From positions 2,468,501 to 2,532,500 of the forward strand of contig CM052360.1 in assembly GCA_028551475.1 (NCBI GenBank): a stretch of 64,000 bases of DNA, given 5' to 3'. Within the stretch, counting starts at the first letter, position 1, and each line of letters opens with the position of its first letter. Under the pieces are notes generated by a model that worked only from the letters and a program-made list of their open reading frames with translations, made no database searches and was not told where the DNA came from. This stretch comes from Casuarina equisetifolia. Its lineage: Eukaryota > Streptophyta > Magnoliopsida > Fagales > Casuarinaceae. Below are positions 22,777-34,126 of the stretch, piece after piece. A program made the translations under genes and the position numbers.

Positions 22777-23450
22777 TGCCTTTCACTCCCTTCCATCAGT
22801 TGCTCTCTGACCTGTGAGAGCTCAGAGACCTCTATGATTTCTCCATTGAATTCCAGTTCTAAGTCAGTTCATTCTTCGTACTCTTTCATCAGTTTACGTA
22901 GGAAGGATGAATAATTCATCTTAACAGTTAGTTTTAACTTTTTTAATTGAATTCTAGAGGAAAAGCGATGTCTTCAGGCGGGGGTAGAGCAGCTAATGGT
23001 AACGCAGTCGGTCCTATGCCACCAGAAAAGGTTGAAATCTTCATATCCATGGAGGAGTGGGTCAGAGGTAACGTCTTACCTCTCGAAACCTGTGGAAGAA
23101 GCTTGGCAACCGCAAGACTTTTTGCCGGATCCAACCACCGATGGGTTTGTTGACCAAGTCATTGAGCTGAGGCAGAGAACAAAGGAAATTCTGGACGACT
23201 ACTTAGTTGTCTTGGCCGGTGATATGATCACAGAAGAAGCCCTTCCAACTTACCAGGCACTTATCAACGGCACAGAAATTTTCCACGATAAAACGGGTTG
23301 CGAAAACACACCTTGGGCAACATGGGCACGAGGATGGAGTGCAGAAGAAAACCGGCATGGTGATCTTCTGAACAAAGTATCTCTTCCTCTCTGGGAGTGG
23401 ACATGAGACAAATCGAGGAGACAACTCACTCTCTCATATCGTCGGGAATG
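22777..23450 (+). pseudogene. Stearoyl-ACP desaturase pseudogene SAD2 (exons 1-2)
   Basis: Exon 1 is present only from the codons after the start (22777-22862); the ATG and the 5' leader are missing. Exon 2 (22958-23450) encodes PPEKVEIF, then two bases are lost in CCTCTC-GAAACC near 23086. The next frame runs on with [24 protein letters not shown] and [11 protein letters not shown], then slips again at AACAAAGTATC near 23377. The splice donor GGTAAAAG after exon 2 is intact at 23451. No exon 3 follows; SOT2 begins about 500 bases later. It lacks a start, most of its transit peptide and its C-terminal half, and so cannot make an enzyme. Confidence 0.85.
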
Positions 23451-23490
23451 GTAAAAGATGCTAACATGCTTGTTAGAAAGAAGCCTTAAG

Positions 23491-23560
23491 TCTTGTCCTT
23501 TTTTTTTTGGAGTAAAGAATTTATATATAAGATATATCAATAGTTAAGGACATAATCTAA
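23491..23560 (-). mobile_element. 3' end of antisense LINE after SAD2
   Basis: A T run followed by AGTAAAGAATTTATATATAAGATA matches the start of the LINE in SAD4 intron 2 (57916-57965). Only the poly(A) end of the LINE and a few dozen bases remain. Confidence 0.5.
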
Positions 23561-23895
23561 AAAATAGTCTCTTTTAAGTTTTTGATAATACTAAATAAAC
23601 AAGTTTTTAACAATTTTGGAAATATTTTTAAAATTTGTTACAAGCCTTTTAATAACTTAGAACTCATATCCAACTTAAAATTTTAAAATTAAGTGAAGGA
23701 ATCAATCTCTTTGTAAATAATTTTTCTTTTCATATTTCTTATGTGGAATTTATCAAGCTCATTCTCATTTATTTGTAAACTATTGCAAGTTGGGGGAATT
23801 GTTTCTTATTGCCGCTTTCTCCTAATTTTCAAAATTTGTTATTCCATTTGGAGAAGGAAGGTAAGGGGCTGGGGCTGGGGCTGTTGGATGGATAT
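23561..23895. other. SOT2 upstream sequence, no gene
   Basis: AT-rich stretch. From about 23690 it resembles the SOT1 promoter (near 2650-2830), strongly diverged. Confidence 0.5.
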
Positions 23896-23903
23896 TATAA
23901 ATA
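23896..23903 (+). promoter_or_regulatory. TATA box of SOT2
   Basis: TATAAATA in GGATATTATAAATAAATATC, 63 bases before the position of the lost start codon. Confidence 0.5.
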
Positions 23904-23965
23904 AATATCATATCAAACCCCCTTGAGGTGAGCCTCCGGTGCTACTGCTTAGCTTTACCACTAAC

Positions 23966-25073
23966 TTGCCTTTACTAATACCACCTCCTCCTACCCCCAA
24001 ACTTTGACCAGAAGATGAGTTGACCCAGGAATGTAGGGACATCTTATCCTCCCTCCCCAAAGAACCAGGCTCTTTTATTCCTTATCCCCAAAGGCTGTTG
24101 GTTTAGCCCCCAATGCGCTGCAAGGAGTTCTTCATTTCAAAAACACTTCCAAGCTCGGGATACCGACATCTTCCTTGCCAACATGCCCAAAGCCGGCACC
24201 ACTTGGTTGAAGGCCATCCTATTTGCTTTGGTAAATGTCGTGCTCTATCCCGACTATCGACAACATCTCTGCTTGATAACAATCCTCACGTTCTTTTGCG
24301 TTTCTTGGAAGTCGATCGGTGCGCTAAAAGCCCGGATCCAGACGTCACCTTATTTGCCTTGCCAAGGCTCTTTTCAACTCATATTCCTTACATGTTGCTG
24401 CCAACATCCGTTATTGAATCAGCCTCCAAGATTGTGTATTTGTGCAGGAATCCTAGGGACAATTTCATGTCACTTTGACACTTCATGAACAGGTTGAATC
24501 CAACGATTCGGGACACTCTTTCAATTGGGGAGGCTTTGGATAAGTTCTGTAAAGGAGTCACTTATGGTGGCCCATATTGGGATAACGTACTGGGTTATTG
24601 GAAGGAAAGCTCCGAAAAGCCTTAGAAGGTACATCTTTTGAAGTACGAGGAAATGAGAGTGCAGCCAATTACCACCTTAAGGAAGCTAGCTGAGTTGTTG
24701 GGTTGCCCTTTCTCTTTAGAGGAAGATGCTCGGGGTGCAGTGGATGATATCATAAAGTGTAGGAAATAGTCCTACACCAATCTTCGATGCCGAGTTTTTC
24801 AACTTTATTAATAATGGTTTCCCTTCTCCTTATAGAGTCTTTTAAGGGAATTAGGCTTACGTTTTATATAACATTGTGTAACTTTGACAAATGGAAGAAC
24901 TTAGAGGTGAATGAAAGTGGAAGTTTGTCACATGGATTGGAGCACAATGCATTTTTTTTTTTTTTTGTCAAGGTCAATTTGAAGACTAGATGAATTACTT
25001 GACTACTAAAATGGTAAAGGAATTAGATTGCATCGTTGAGGAGAAACATCATAATAGTGGATTAAAACTTTAG
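23966..25073 (+). pseudogene. Cytosolic sulfotransferase pseudogene SOT2
   Basis: It aligns with SOT1 along its full length. The start codon is TTG instead of ATG. Several small indels before 24180 break the frame. The PAPS loop PKAGTTWLKA (24186-24215) and the segment FSTHIPYMLLP, YLCRNPRDNFMS (about 24370-24470) are kept. Then TGG becomes TGA at 24476-24478 (SL-W-HF), and the Gln codon after EKP is TAG. A 118-base insertion (24758-24875) interrupts DDIIK. The remaining tail ends with a stop at 25073. Clearly dead, and the oldest-looking SOT copy apart from SOT4. Confidence 0.85.
24758..24875. mobile_element. Small TG...CA insertion in SOT2, possible solo LTR of a TRIM
   Basis: 118 bases, absent from all other SOT copies, start TGTAGGAAATAG and end ATATAACA. 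Such ends and size suit a solo LTR of a small terminal-repeat retrotransposon. No clear target duplication is seen, so the class is uncertain. Confidence 0.45.
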
Positions 25074-26635
25074 GCTTCAATTACAATCTAAGGAGTTCTC
25101 TGTTATTGTCAACTTGTATGTTGACATTGATTTGAAAAGCAAAGTGTTTGTTGTACTTCCTATAATAAATGTAATGTTAAAGCTGTGTTTTTAGATTTAG
25201 GTGGATCAGCACACTTGAGATTGAATTAAGAATAGACAATTTTCTTGAAAGTTTAGGCATTAGTGGCTTGTGAGTCAAAATGATTAGGGAAGTGCAACAA
25301 GTCAGTGGAACAATTAAAGAATCATTTCTAGGCATGTTGCCATAATAAAGTTGTGTTTCTTTATTTATGATGTAGAGTACCATTAAGATAAATTTATACT
25401 CATAGTCATGTCTAAATTTTACAAAGTTCAAGTTTTAGTGAGTTATGACATGTTCCTTTCTCCTTTTAACTTGGCAAGGCATCAATAATGAAGTAAGAAT
25501 GGAAAAAAAGATGGAAAAAAGAGAGTCGAATGTAACAATTACTTAGTGTAAACTCTTGTTTCATGGAAGGTAGACATTGTTTAGAAAAGAAGTAAATTTG
25601 TCTAGGATAAAAGTCTCATATCATGTACATAATTTCTTATGGCAAAACTTAAATAAAAGAAATATTTTTTTAACTTTTGAGTTGAACCTTTGAACCTTTT
25701 AACATAGTATTAGGGCCCAAGTTAATTTTGCTCCACCTTATGTAACATTTAGCTCAATAACACTCAATATGTTGGGGCATGTGTGTAAAACAAAAGTCTT
25801 ATACTGAGTATGTGATTCTTTATAATAAAGCTTAAATAAATGAAGTGCCCCTCCAATTTGTAAGTTAACTTTTGACATCTTTAAGCTTTTTAATAGTAAA
25901 AAAAACCTCCTTATGATAACAGTTCAAAATGATAGCATGTGATGACAACAATATGGAGAATTGCTAACAAAAATGAAGGAAGAGAACTTCTATACTTTTG
26001 CTTGCTTAAAAAGACTTACATATGCAAGACATGTGTTTTGTAAGTGTTTTCTCACTCGTTCCTATTTACTCTCTTGCTCATTTTTGATGCAAATTATCTA
26101 AAATACACATCTCTTAACAATCACCACAAACTAATATTCTATAAAAAATAAAAAAAGATTAATTGAAAGAAATCAAATTACCAATTTTGGTAAGCTAAAA
26201 AATCCAATTAATTTTGATGTTGATGACCCACTGATTCTGATCAATTGAAGGTTTTTTTTCTTAAACATTGATTTTAAAATAAAAAGATATTTTCTTCTTA
26301 TAAAGCGTACTTTGAAACAATATAAAACAATATTTTTAATTAGTCAAGAAGAAACATGTCACAAGGCTCACTAGTGGCTTGGTTAGCATTTGTTTATAAT
26401 TTTCTAACGAAGATGGTGGAGGTGGAGATTCCTAAGGGAGCGTGATGAGAATGGTTCATCGCACAGATTCGGAAAGGAAACTGTTTGTAATTTTAAAATC
26501 CAAGTTTTCAATAGTTCAACTTCAAGATACGTTTCAAAAAATTTTATTACCAATTTCTTTTTATATTTTTATATGAAAATTATCTCCATTTCACCATGTC
26601 CTTTTTGTTAGTCAACCACTTCGTCAAGGATTGTT

Positions 26636-27235
26636 TGATTTAATTTGGATTAGTGGCATCAGCAAATATAATTTCATTGGTGATTTGTTTGTAAAGATAG
26701 ACTTTCTACAACTACAGAAATTGTTCGGTAGCTTCCTTTAGTAAATATATATTATGATTTTTGTCAGTTTCATATAGAAAATAAGAGTCATATATTTTTT
26801 GAATGTGTATGGACAAGGATGATTTGGAAAAATACTCTTGCCCAAAATGGAATTCAACGTGACATTGGGAGATGGAATGAAGAGCTATAGTAGATGATCA
26901 AAGCAATTAAAGGAAATGATTTAATTGCTAAACTTCTTAAACTATCTTTTTTAGCTTGCATTTGTTGCATATAGACTGAATGAAATAGAAGACGTTTTTA
27001 GGGGAAAGAAATTGAAATCCTTATTCTTTTAGCCAAAGTAAAGAAAGTAGTATGTGAGAGAGTTTCTTTGTTTGAAAATATAAAATCTTTCTAAGGAAAT
27101 GTTATTTTGAGTGAAACTTGAAAGCTTCCAATTTTTATTTTTTCATAGATTTGGTGACTTTTGTAATACTAGGGTATGCCCATATGCATATGTATTTTAA
27201 AATTTATTAATGCAATTTACATTTCTATAAAAAAA
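26636..27235 (+). mobile_element. 5'-truncated L1-type LINE insertion
   Basis: Exactly 600 bases absent from the paralogous site at about 1963-1973. It ends in an A run and is flanked by the 10-base duplication AAGGATTGTT (26626-26635 and 27236-27245). Reading + gives the LINE zf-RVT segment SHIFFECVWTRMIWKNTLAQ (near 26790), followed by the usual LACICCI..TE..NRRRF tail with several stops. It is only the 3' end of the second open reading frame plus the 3' UTR, as expected for an insertion truncated at its 5' end. Confidence 0.85.
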
Positions 27236-27387
27236 AAGGATTGTTGATCTCGAAAAATATGAAGGTGCTTTCTAACATTTGGTCCTTGAATCTCTATGTG
27301 TTCTTTTAACATATACTAAACAATATTTTTTTTTCTTTTAACTCACGCAACCAAACCTAACGACCAAGTATGGAACTGGAGACCTAA

Positions 27388-27557
27388 GCCATCTCAACGT
27401 ACTACTAGGCCAAGGCATCCTGACAATAATAAACAAGATTTGGAATCTCCTTTTGTTACTCTCCTTTTCTTTGCCATCTCAACGTGCTACTCGGCCAAGG
27501 CATCCAGACAATAAACAAGATTTGGAATCTCCTTTTTGTTGCTCTCCTTTTCTTTTG
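27388..27557. repeat. 85-bp tandem duplication in the second upstream block
   Basis: Two copies start GCCATCTCAACGT at 27388 and 27473, both with GGCCAAGGCATCC and AACAAGATTTGGAATCTCC. The first upstream block (near 2100-2185) has one copy. Confidence 0.75.
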
Positions 27558-28226
27558 GCCCATGGCGAGATAGGGAAGTTGATTTCTGTGGTGGAATCCA
27601 ATGGAAAATCCAATGTCACTTATCCACTGGGAAGTTGTGCACCGAAAGTTGGCTCCATGGTGAGATAATGACGTTGATTTCTGTAGTGGAAAATCAGCTG
27701 TTGCTCCCGAATATCTCTCGGTGATATACTAAAGTTGGCTGCTGGTAGCATAGCTGCTTTTACAAAATTGGGACCCTTGGAAACGTTAATTTTGATCTTT
27801 AATTAAGGTCATTATTCTTGAATTGTGAATTTTGATCGATTTTATCATAATGTGCATTTACTTAGAATATAATAATTTCTAAAGCATTAAATATGTCTTA
27901 AATGTGTATATAAAAACCCGAAAGAAAAGAAAAAATAGAGACAAGAGGAAAAAATGATTGATAGCGTTAACGTGGAAGTCTAATATAATATTTTGCTAAA
28001 CTTTTCGTGTTCATGTCTTCCATTATATTAGTATTAGATGTTTATAAATTATTTTTTAAAATTTTATGTTTTCCACGTACAACTTAACATGCTTATTCTC
28101 ATATTATTTATAATTATTGAAAGTTGGAGAAAATTATTTCTTCTCTCCCGCTCTCTCCAATTTTCCTAACTTTATTATTTTATTTTGATGATGGAAGAGA
28201 AGGGAGCGACTTTGTGGGATGGATCT

Positions 28227-28234
28227 TATAAATA
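28227..28234 (+). promoter_or_regulatory. TATA box of SOT3
   Basis: TATAAATA 62 bases upstream of the ATG at 28296, in the same setting as for SOT1. Confidence 0.65.
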
Positions 28235-28295
28235 GACACCATACCGGCCAGAGTCAAGGAGAGCCTCCAGCAGCACTGATTTCCTTATCACTAAC

Positions 28296-29293
28296 ATGCA
28301 TTCACCACAACCACCTCCCGCTCCCAAACTTTCGCCAGAAGATAATTGACCCAGGAATGCAGGTACTTCTTATCCTCCCTCCCCAAAGAACCAGCCGCTT
28401 TAGAACCTTATCTGTATCAGTACCAAGGCTGTTGGCTGCGCCCCATAGAGGTGCAAGGAGTTCTTTCATTTCAAAAGCACTTCCAAGCTCATGATACCGA
28501 CATCTTCCTTGCCACCATGCACAAAGCCGGCACCACTTGGTTGAAGGCCATCCTATTTGCTTTGGTAAATCGGGTGCATTATCCCGACTGCCGACAGCAT
28601 CCTCTGCTTCAGAACAACCCTCATGTTCTTGTACCTTCCATGGAAGTTGAGCTATACGTTGATAGCCAAGATCCAGACCTCAGCTCCTTTGCCTCGCCAA
28701 GACTCTTTGCTACTCATATACCTTACATGTTGCTGCCAACATCTGTCAGAGATTCAGCCTTCAAGATTGTGCATTTGTGGAGGAATCCTAAGGACAGTTT
28801 CGTGTCACTTTGGCACTTCATGAACAGGTTGAAACCAACGATCCAGGACACTGTTTCAATTGAAGAGGCTTTTGATAAGTTCTGTAAGGGAGTGACTATT
28901 TTTGGTCCATATTGGGACAATGTAGTTGGTTATTGGAAGGAAAGCTGTTAAAAGCCTCAGAAGGTGCATTTTTTGAAGTACGAGGATGTGAAAGTGCAAC
29001 CCACTACCTCTATAAGAAAGCTATCTGAGTTCTTGGGGAGCCCTTTCTCTTCAGAGGAAGAGTCTCAGGGTGTAGTGGATGATATCATAAAGCTGTGTAG
29101 CTTTGACAATTTGAAGAGCTTGGAGGTGAATAAAAGAGGAAGTGTGTGATTTGGGCCACTTGGAGTGGAGAACAGCGCATTTTTTCGTCAAGGTCAGATT
29201 GGAGACTGGACCAATTACTTGACTATTGAAATGGCAGAAAAATTAGATTGCATTATTGAAGAAAAGTGTCATTGTGTTGGATTAAAATTTTAG
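28296..29293 (+). pseudogene. Cytosolic sulfotransferase pseudogene SOT3
   Basis: Closest relative of SOT1, with the same promoter. The ATG at 28296 opens MHSPQPPPAPKLSPED, but one G is missing at about 28343 (GAT-AATTG), ending that frame at once. The next frame carries the bulk of the enzyme: HKAGTTWLKA, where the conserved Pro of the PAPS loop is His, then FATHIPYMLLP and HLWRNPKDSFVS. It stops at TAA 28949-28951 after WKESC. The tail has VHFLKYEDVK, a TGA at 29147-29149 and RQGQIGDWTNYLT. Three breaks and a changed PAPS loop mean it is dead despite a good promoter. Confidence 0.85.
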
Positions 29294-31020
29294 GCTTCAA
29301 TTACAATCTATGGAGATCTTTGTTATTGTCAACTTTTACGTTGACAGCTACTTGTAAAACGAAGTGCTTGTTGTACTTCCTGGAATAAATGTAATGTTAA
29401 AGCTGTATTTTGTATGTTGACATTTGTGAGGCTTGAGAAGACTATTTTAATATAATGTAATGTTGTGTAAGATCTTTCCATAAGGATATGCTCCTAATAA
29501 TCTTGCATTGATATATTATATATAGAAATTTTGCTTAGAGAAAAAACAAGACACCTATTCATAGTCACTCCTAAGTTTTTCAAAGTTGTTTTAGTGAGTT
29601 ATAACATGTTCCTCGTTCCCCCTTTAACATGGCCAAGGCATCAACACTGAAGTGAGAATGGAAAACAAACTAAGAAAAAAAAAAGATGTCGAATGTAACA
29701 ATTGCCTATAGTGCAAACACTTGTGTTTCATGAAAGGTAGAGGTTGTTAACAACAGAAGTAGAAACAACATCCTCATGATGAGTTCAAAATGATAGCGTG
29801 TGATAATAGACAGTAACGCTGACAGTAACTCACTAATACATACTACTTGCTATTCCTACTTTCTAGTCCCACTTCTCCCGGTCACCCCCATGTCTCATCT
29901 GCCTTGAGAATCGCGTTGCTTCCTTCTTGTTTAGCTCATCTTCACGTGCTGCTTGCAGTTCTTCCCACGTCTTATCATGTTGGTTTATCTCTTCTTCCCG
30001 GCTTAGTATGCGAGCAACTATACCAACCTAGGCCAACGCCCAACTCATATGTTAAGTGTCCTATTAATTATATGTTAGGATCCAAGAAGCCCATACTTTT
30101 AGAGGTCATCCCAGAAATTTTTTAAAAATTTTGATTTGTTTAAGACTCCTTAACTATGTTGATTTAGGATTTTTAGATGGTTAAGGTTCTTAATTATCTA
30201 TGATTTCTTTATTTGTTAGGATGCTATCCCTAATTTGTTGGAATCCTATCCCTAATTTGTTGAAATCCAATCCTTGATTTGTGGGGATCTTATCTTAATT
30301 TGGTTAGTTTGATTTTTCCTTAAATTTAGGGATCTAAATTTTACAAGACTTTGGTTGTATGAATTCTAGAGGAGATTGGAAAAGGATTGGATCTTAACAA
30401 AGTAGGGATAAGGATCTCAACAAATAAAAAAATTCTAGATAATTAAGAACCTTGACAATCTAAGAATCCTAAATCAACATAGTTAAGGAGTCTTAAATAG
30501 ATCAAAATTCCTAAAGAATTTTTGAGATGACCTCTAAAAGTATGGGCTTCTTGGATCCAAATATATAATTGATAGGACACTCAACATATGGGTTGGGTTG
30601 TAGGCCTAGGTTGGTATAGTTGCTCCGTATCATATATGCACTCAAATTTCCTTCTCTTTCGTATTGAATAAGCGAAGATATTTGATAATAGTGGTAACTG
30701 ACTTAGGAAGGCAGGGAAACTTAGAAAACTTTCAGTGAAGTCTTATAAATATCCGTGCAGTTGAAGTAATACAATAAAAAAAACGGAAAGAGAGAGATCC
30801 GGGGAAGGTCAACTTTGTGAAGTTATTTAGAGAGAACCCTCTATGAATTGAATGGGCATCCGATTCATTAAACTCTTTTTTTTCAGCAATTGAGTACCCA
30901 TTCCTTTTCTCGAAACTCTGTTCCCTGTTGAATATCACTATAGATGGCAGTCGTAAAGGGGAGGGGCCACCAGAGCGAAGAGATTTTTCTCTGAAAGGAC
31001 TGGTCACCCGCTCGGTCTCT
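29294..31020. other. SOT3 3' flank and SAD3 upstream DNA
   Basis: Apart from the foldback element (30012-30625), this matches the flanks after SOT1 and SOT4. A 160-base stretch (about 29840-30000, rich in CTTC and TCTC) is shared with 40940-41110 but missing after SOT1. Open frames here are not conserved as proteins. Confidence 0.6.
30012..30625. mobile_element. Foldback DNA element with long terminal inverted repeats
   Basis: The ends GAGCAACTATACCAACCTAG are perfect inverted copies, and the inverted repeats extend about 240 bases each with roughly 90 percent identity, around a core of about 140 bases. There is no coding capacity. Long inverted repeats recall Mutator-like foldback elements, but no clear 9-base target duplication is seen. 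The paralogous site near 41120 lacks it. Confidence 0.75.
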
Positions 31021-31431
31021 CGACTAGTTAACATTCTGCCGCCTTCGCTCTCGATTGGAGGTAGCCATCTTACTACGCTTTAAAAGATCTGTCCTTGTTT
31101 CTATAAATATGCGTGCACAAGCTCGGCTATGGAAGTTTTTTGGTTCTATGCCTTTAGAGGTGACACTACCAGAGCTCGATCCTCTACTATTCCTTGCAAA
31201 AGCAGCAGTTTGTTGCAGATTATTCTGGGTTAAGTGTTCGTGCATTGGCATCGTTGTTTACAATCAACTACGTTCTTTGCTTTTTTACGTGACTGAACTC
31301 TCATTAATGCAAGCATGTCAGACAGTAAAAAAGTACGAGTTTTCTTTGATTTCAATACAATTTAGTGCTTATAGCTTTATATTTTTGAGAGGGCAGTGTT
31401 GTAAAGAAAAGCGAAGGTCAAGAAAGAAGAC
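31021..31431 (+). promoter_or_regulatory. SAD3 upstream region with TATA box at 31102-31109
   Basis: CTATAAATATG lies 330 bases before the SAD3 ATG, and the same spacing order holds before SAD1. This region also gives the empty site for element A (near 31025-31033) and for element D (near 31155). Confidence 0.6.
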
Positions 31432-32013
31432 ATGGCTATAACCTGCAACTTTTCCTCGCTTCTTTCCATCCGCTGCCCTTCGACCTGCGAGAGCTCAGAG
31501 ATCTCCCAGGTTTTCTATGATTTCTCCCTTCTACTCCAGTTCTAAGTCAGTCCATTCTTCAAACTCTCTCATTAGAAATGATAAATGATTCATCTTAACA
31601 ATTAGCTTGAAATTTTTAATTGAGTTCTAGAGGGAAAGCGATGTCTCCAGGCGGGGGTAGAGCCGCTAATGGTAAAGCAGTCGGTCCTATGCCACCAGAA
31701 AATGTTGAGATCTTCATATCCATGGAGTAGTGGGTCAGAGGTAACGTCTTACCTCTCCTGAAACCTGTGGAAGAAGCTCGGTAACCGCAAGACTTTTTGC
31801 CGGATCCAACCACCGATGGATTTGTTGACCAAGTCATTGAGCTGAGGCAGAGAACAAAGGAAATTCGGGACGACAATTTAATTGTCTTGGTCGGCGATAT
31901 GATCACGGAAGAAGCCCTTCCAACTTACCAGGCACTCATCAACGGCACAGAAATTTTCCACGGGTTGCGAAAACACACCTTGGGCAACATGGGCACGAGG
32001 ATGGAGTGCAGAA
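31432..32013 (+). pseudogene. Stearoyl-ACP desaturase pseudogene SAD3 (exons 1-2, truncated)
   Basis: Exon 1 (31432-31545) starts MAITCNF but has lost two bases within the next 40 and shifts frame. Exon 2 starts at 31631 with [23 protein letters not shown]. It has a stop in place of Glu (ATGGAGTAGTGG, about 31724) and another where Gln is expected (CGGTAACCG, about 31782). The rest reads [26 protein letters not shown] and NGTEIFH, then eight bases are missing. Homology ends in the EENRH region, so two iron-ligand helices are absent, as is exon 3. Dead. Confidence 0.85.
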
Positions 32014-33115
32014 GACTCTTGTAAATAAATATTTTATTGTGTTATAATTAAAAAATTCAAACTTAATTTTCTTATAGATAAACTATGATATTGGGATATG
32101 TCTTTGAGCCTTTATATATTTATATATAAATATATATTAAATGAATAAACTCATATATTCAAAAAAAAAATTACTAATTTGGTAAGCTAAAAAACCCAAT
32201 TAATTTTGATGTTAATGGCCTACTAATTTTGGTCAGTTGAAAGAATTTTTATGGGCTGAAAGACCATGCTTTATGAGCTCAGGAGGCAAATATCAGTTTT
32301 AAGGCTTATCTTTCATGAACATTGATTTAAAAATAAATAAAAAATTTGTTCTTGTAAGGTAGACTTTCAAACAATTTAAAACTTTGTTATACCATTTTTA
32401 GAAAAATAAAAGAAATATTTTTAATTAGTCAAGAAGGAACAGGTGAGGCCGAATAGTGGCTTGATTAGCATTTGTTTATAAATTTCTACTATGCTGCCAC
32501 ACAAGTTTGGTTCCCAGAAATAAATAAATAAATAAATAAATAAGGAAAAGGAATCTCTCTTGGAAACTATCATGACGCCTCCATTTTGGACTTTCAGCTT
32601 ATCGGGACTTACATTTATTTAATTAGTCGGTAGCATGTGCATTGAAACAAGTTGATCTTGGTTGTTTAGTGTGTTTATTTTTTTGTACTTATCTTTACTC
32701 ATAAATAATGCATAATCCTATCTCCACGTGATTCATCACGGGACTTTTCTGAATGATGACATTTTGTTAAATCTTATAAAAAATAACTATATTTAATTTC
32801 TAACTATAAGATATTAACAATGCCGACAATTTTACTGTTTTTATTTAACATGCTTTCACATTATAAAAGTCCAACCTAAATATCTTGTAGAATCGCTTCT
32901 TGTGTAGATTTTGAATTTTAAATTATGATATTATATTAAATTTATAAAAAATAATAATTCATATTTAATTTAAAACTCTAAAGCGTTAAGTAAATAAATT
33001 TATCTTCTTATAAATTATTTTTTAAATTTTATATTTTCTACGTACAACTTAACATGCTTATTCTCAGCCGCAGTCAAGGTGAGCCTCCAGTACTGTTGCC
33101 TAGCTTACCACTAAC
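32014..33115. other. SOT4 upstream DNA, decayed
   Basis: Contains a relic of the SOT upstream block (32165-32650), an (AATA)n run at 32518-32543, and a shortened promoter (32990-33075) that jumps from CATGCTTATTCTC to AGCCGCAGTCAAGG. The part with the TATA box seen before SOT1 and SOT3 is missing, so SOT4 has no evident core promoter. Confidence 0.6.
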
Positions 33116-33620
33116 ATGCCTTTACTAATACCACCTCCTCCTACTCCCAAACTTTCGCCAGAAGATGAATTGACCCTGGAATGCGGGGACTACTTATCCT
33201 CCCTCCCCAAAGAACCAGACTTTTTAGCACCTTGTCTGTATCAGTACCAAAAGGCTGTTGGATAAGGCCTAGACAGCTGCGAGCAGTTCTTCACCATGCC
33301 CAGGGCCAGCACCACTTGGTAGAAGCCCATCCTATTAGCTTTGCCAAATCGGGTGCATTATCCCGACTGTCAACAGCATCCTCTGCTTGAAAACAACCCT
33401 CATGCTCTTGTGCCTTTCTTGGAAGTTGATCTATATGCTGAAAGCCAGGATCCAGACCTCACCTCCTTTGCCTCGCCAAGACTTTTTGCAACTCATATTC
33501 CCTACTTTTTGTTGCCAACATCTGTCAAGGATTCAGCCTGCAAGATAGCGTGTTTGTGCAGAAATCCTAAAGACAGTTTCGTGTCACTTTGGCACTTCAT
33601 GAAGAGGTTGAAACCCACAG

Positions 33621-33882
33621 TTGAAAAAGCAAATAGACTGTAAACGGGAGGAATCGAGAGAAACTGAGGGAAGAGAGGAAAACTTCTCTCTCTGTATTTT
33701 GTTCTCACTCTGTGAAAGGCCTGTTACAATAATGACCGTAAATATATCGTGTAAAAGCCAATAATGTGTAAAGCAAAGTAACTTTTTGTACATCAACGAA
33801 GCTCCTACACTAATATCCTCGAGTGCTAAGGCTATCACTATGAGATGTTGACGTGCACTGTAAAGATTATGCTGATACCAAT
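33621..33882 (-). mobile_element. Unclassified insert in SOT4, retroelement-like
   Basis: About 262 bases not found in other SOT copies, replacing about 15 coding bases. On the minus strand its first bases read TGGTATCAGCAT, close to a Met-tRNA primer site, which suggests a piece of an LTR element. No LTR pair or target duplication is seen. Confidence 0.4.
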
Positions 33883-34126
33883 TCAATTGGAGAGGCTTTT
33901 GATAAGTTCTGTAAGGGAGTGACTTATTTTGGCCCATTTTGGGACAACGTATTGAGTTATTGGAAGGAAAGCTCCGAAAGGCCTCAGAAGGTGCATTTTT
34001 TGAAGTATGAGAAAGCTAGTTGAGTTCTTGAAGTGCCCTTTCTCTCCAGAGGAAGAGGCTCGTGGTGCAGTAGATGATATCATAAAGTTGTGTAGCTTTG
34101 AAAATGTGAAGAGCTTGGAGGTGAAT

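Larger units (their letters stand above)
25074..28295. repeat. Second copy of the SOT upstream block (compare 305-2906)
   Basis: The block matches 305-2906 with several percent divergence up to about 27880, then almost none. It differs by a 600 bp LINE (26636-27235) and an 85 bp tandem copy (27388-27557). No gene is seen. Confidence 0.85.

Noticed and set aside
29847-30125. Open frame over the CTTC-rich stretch after SOT3
   Set aside because: It runs across the edge of the foldback element, and the paralogous frame at 41017-41307 diverges, so no selection for a protein is seen.
30012-30625. Pre-microRNA gene
   Set aside because: The hairpin arms are far too long and their ends are those of a transposable element; a small-RNA source is possible but not a microRNA call.
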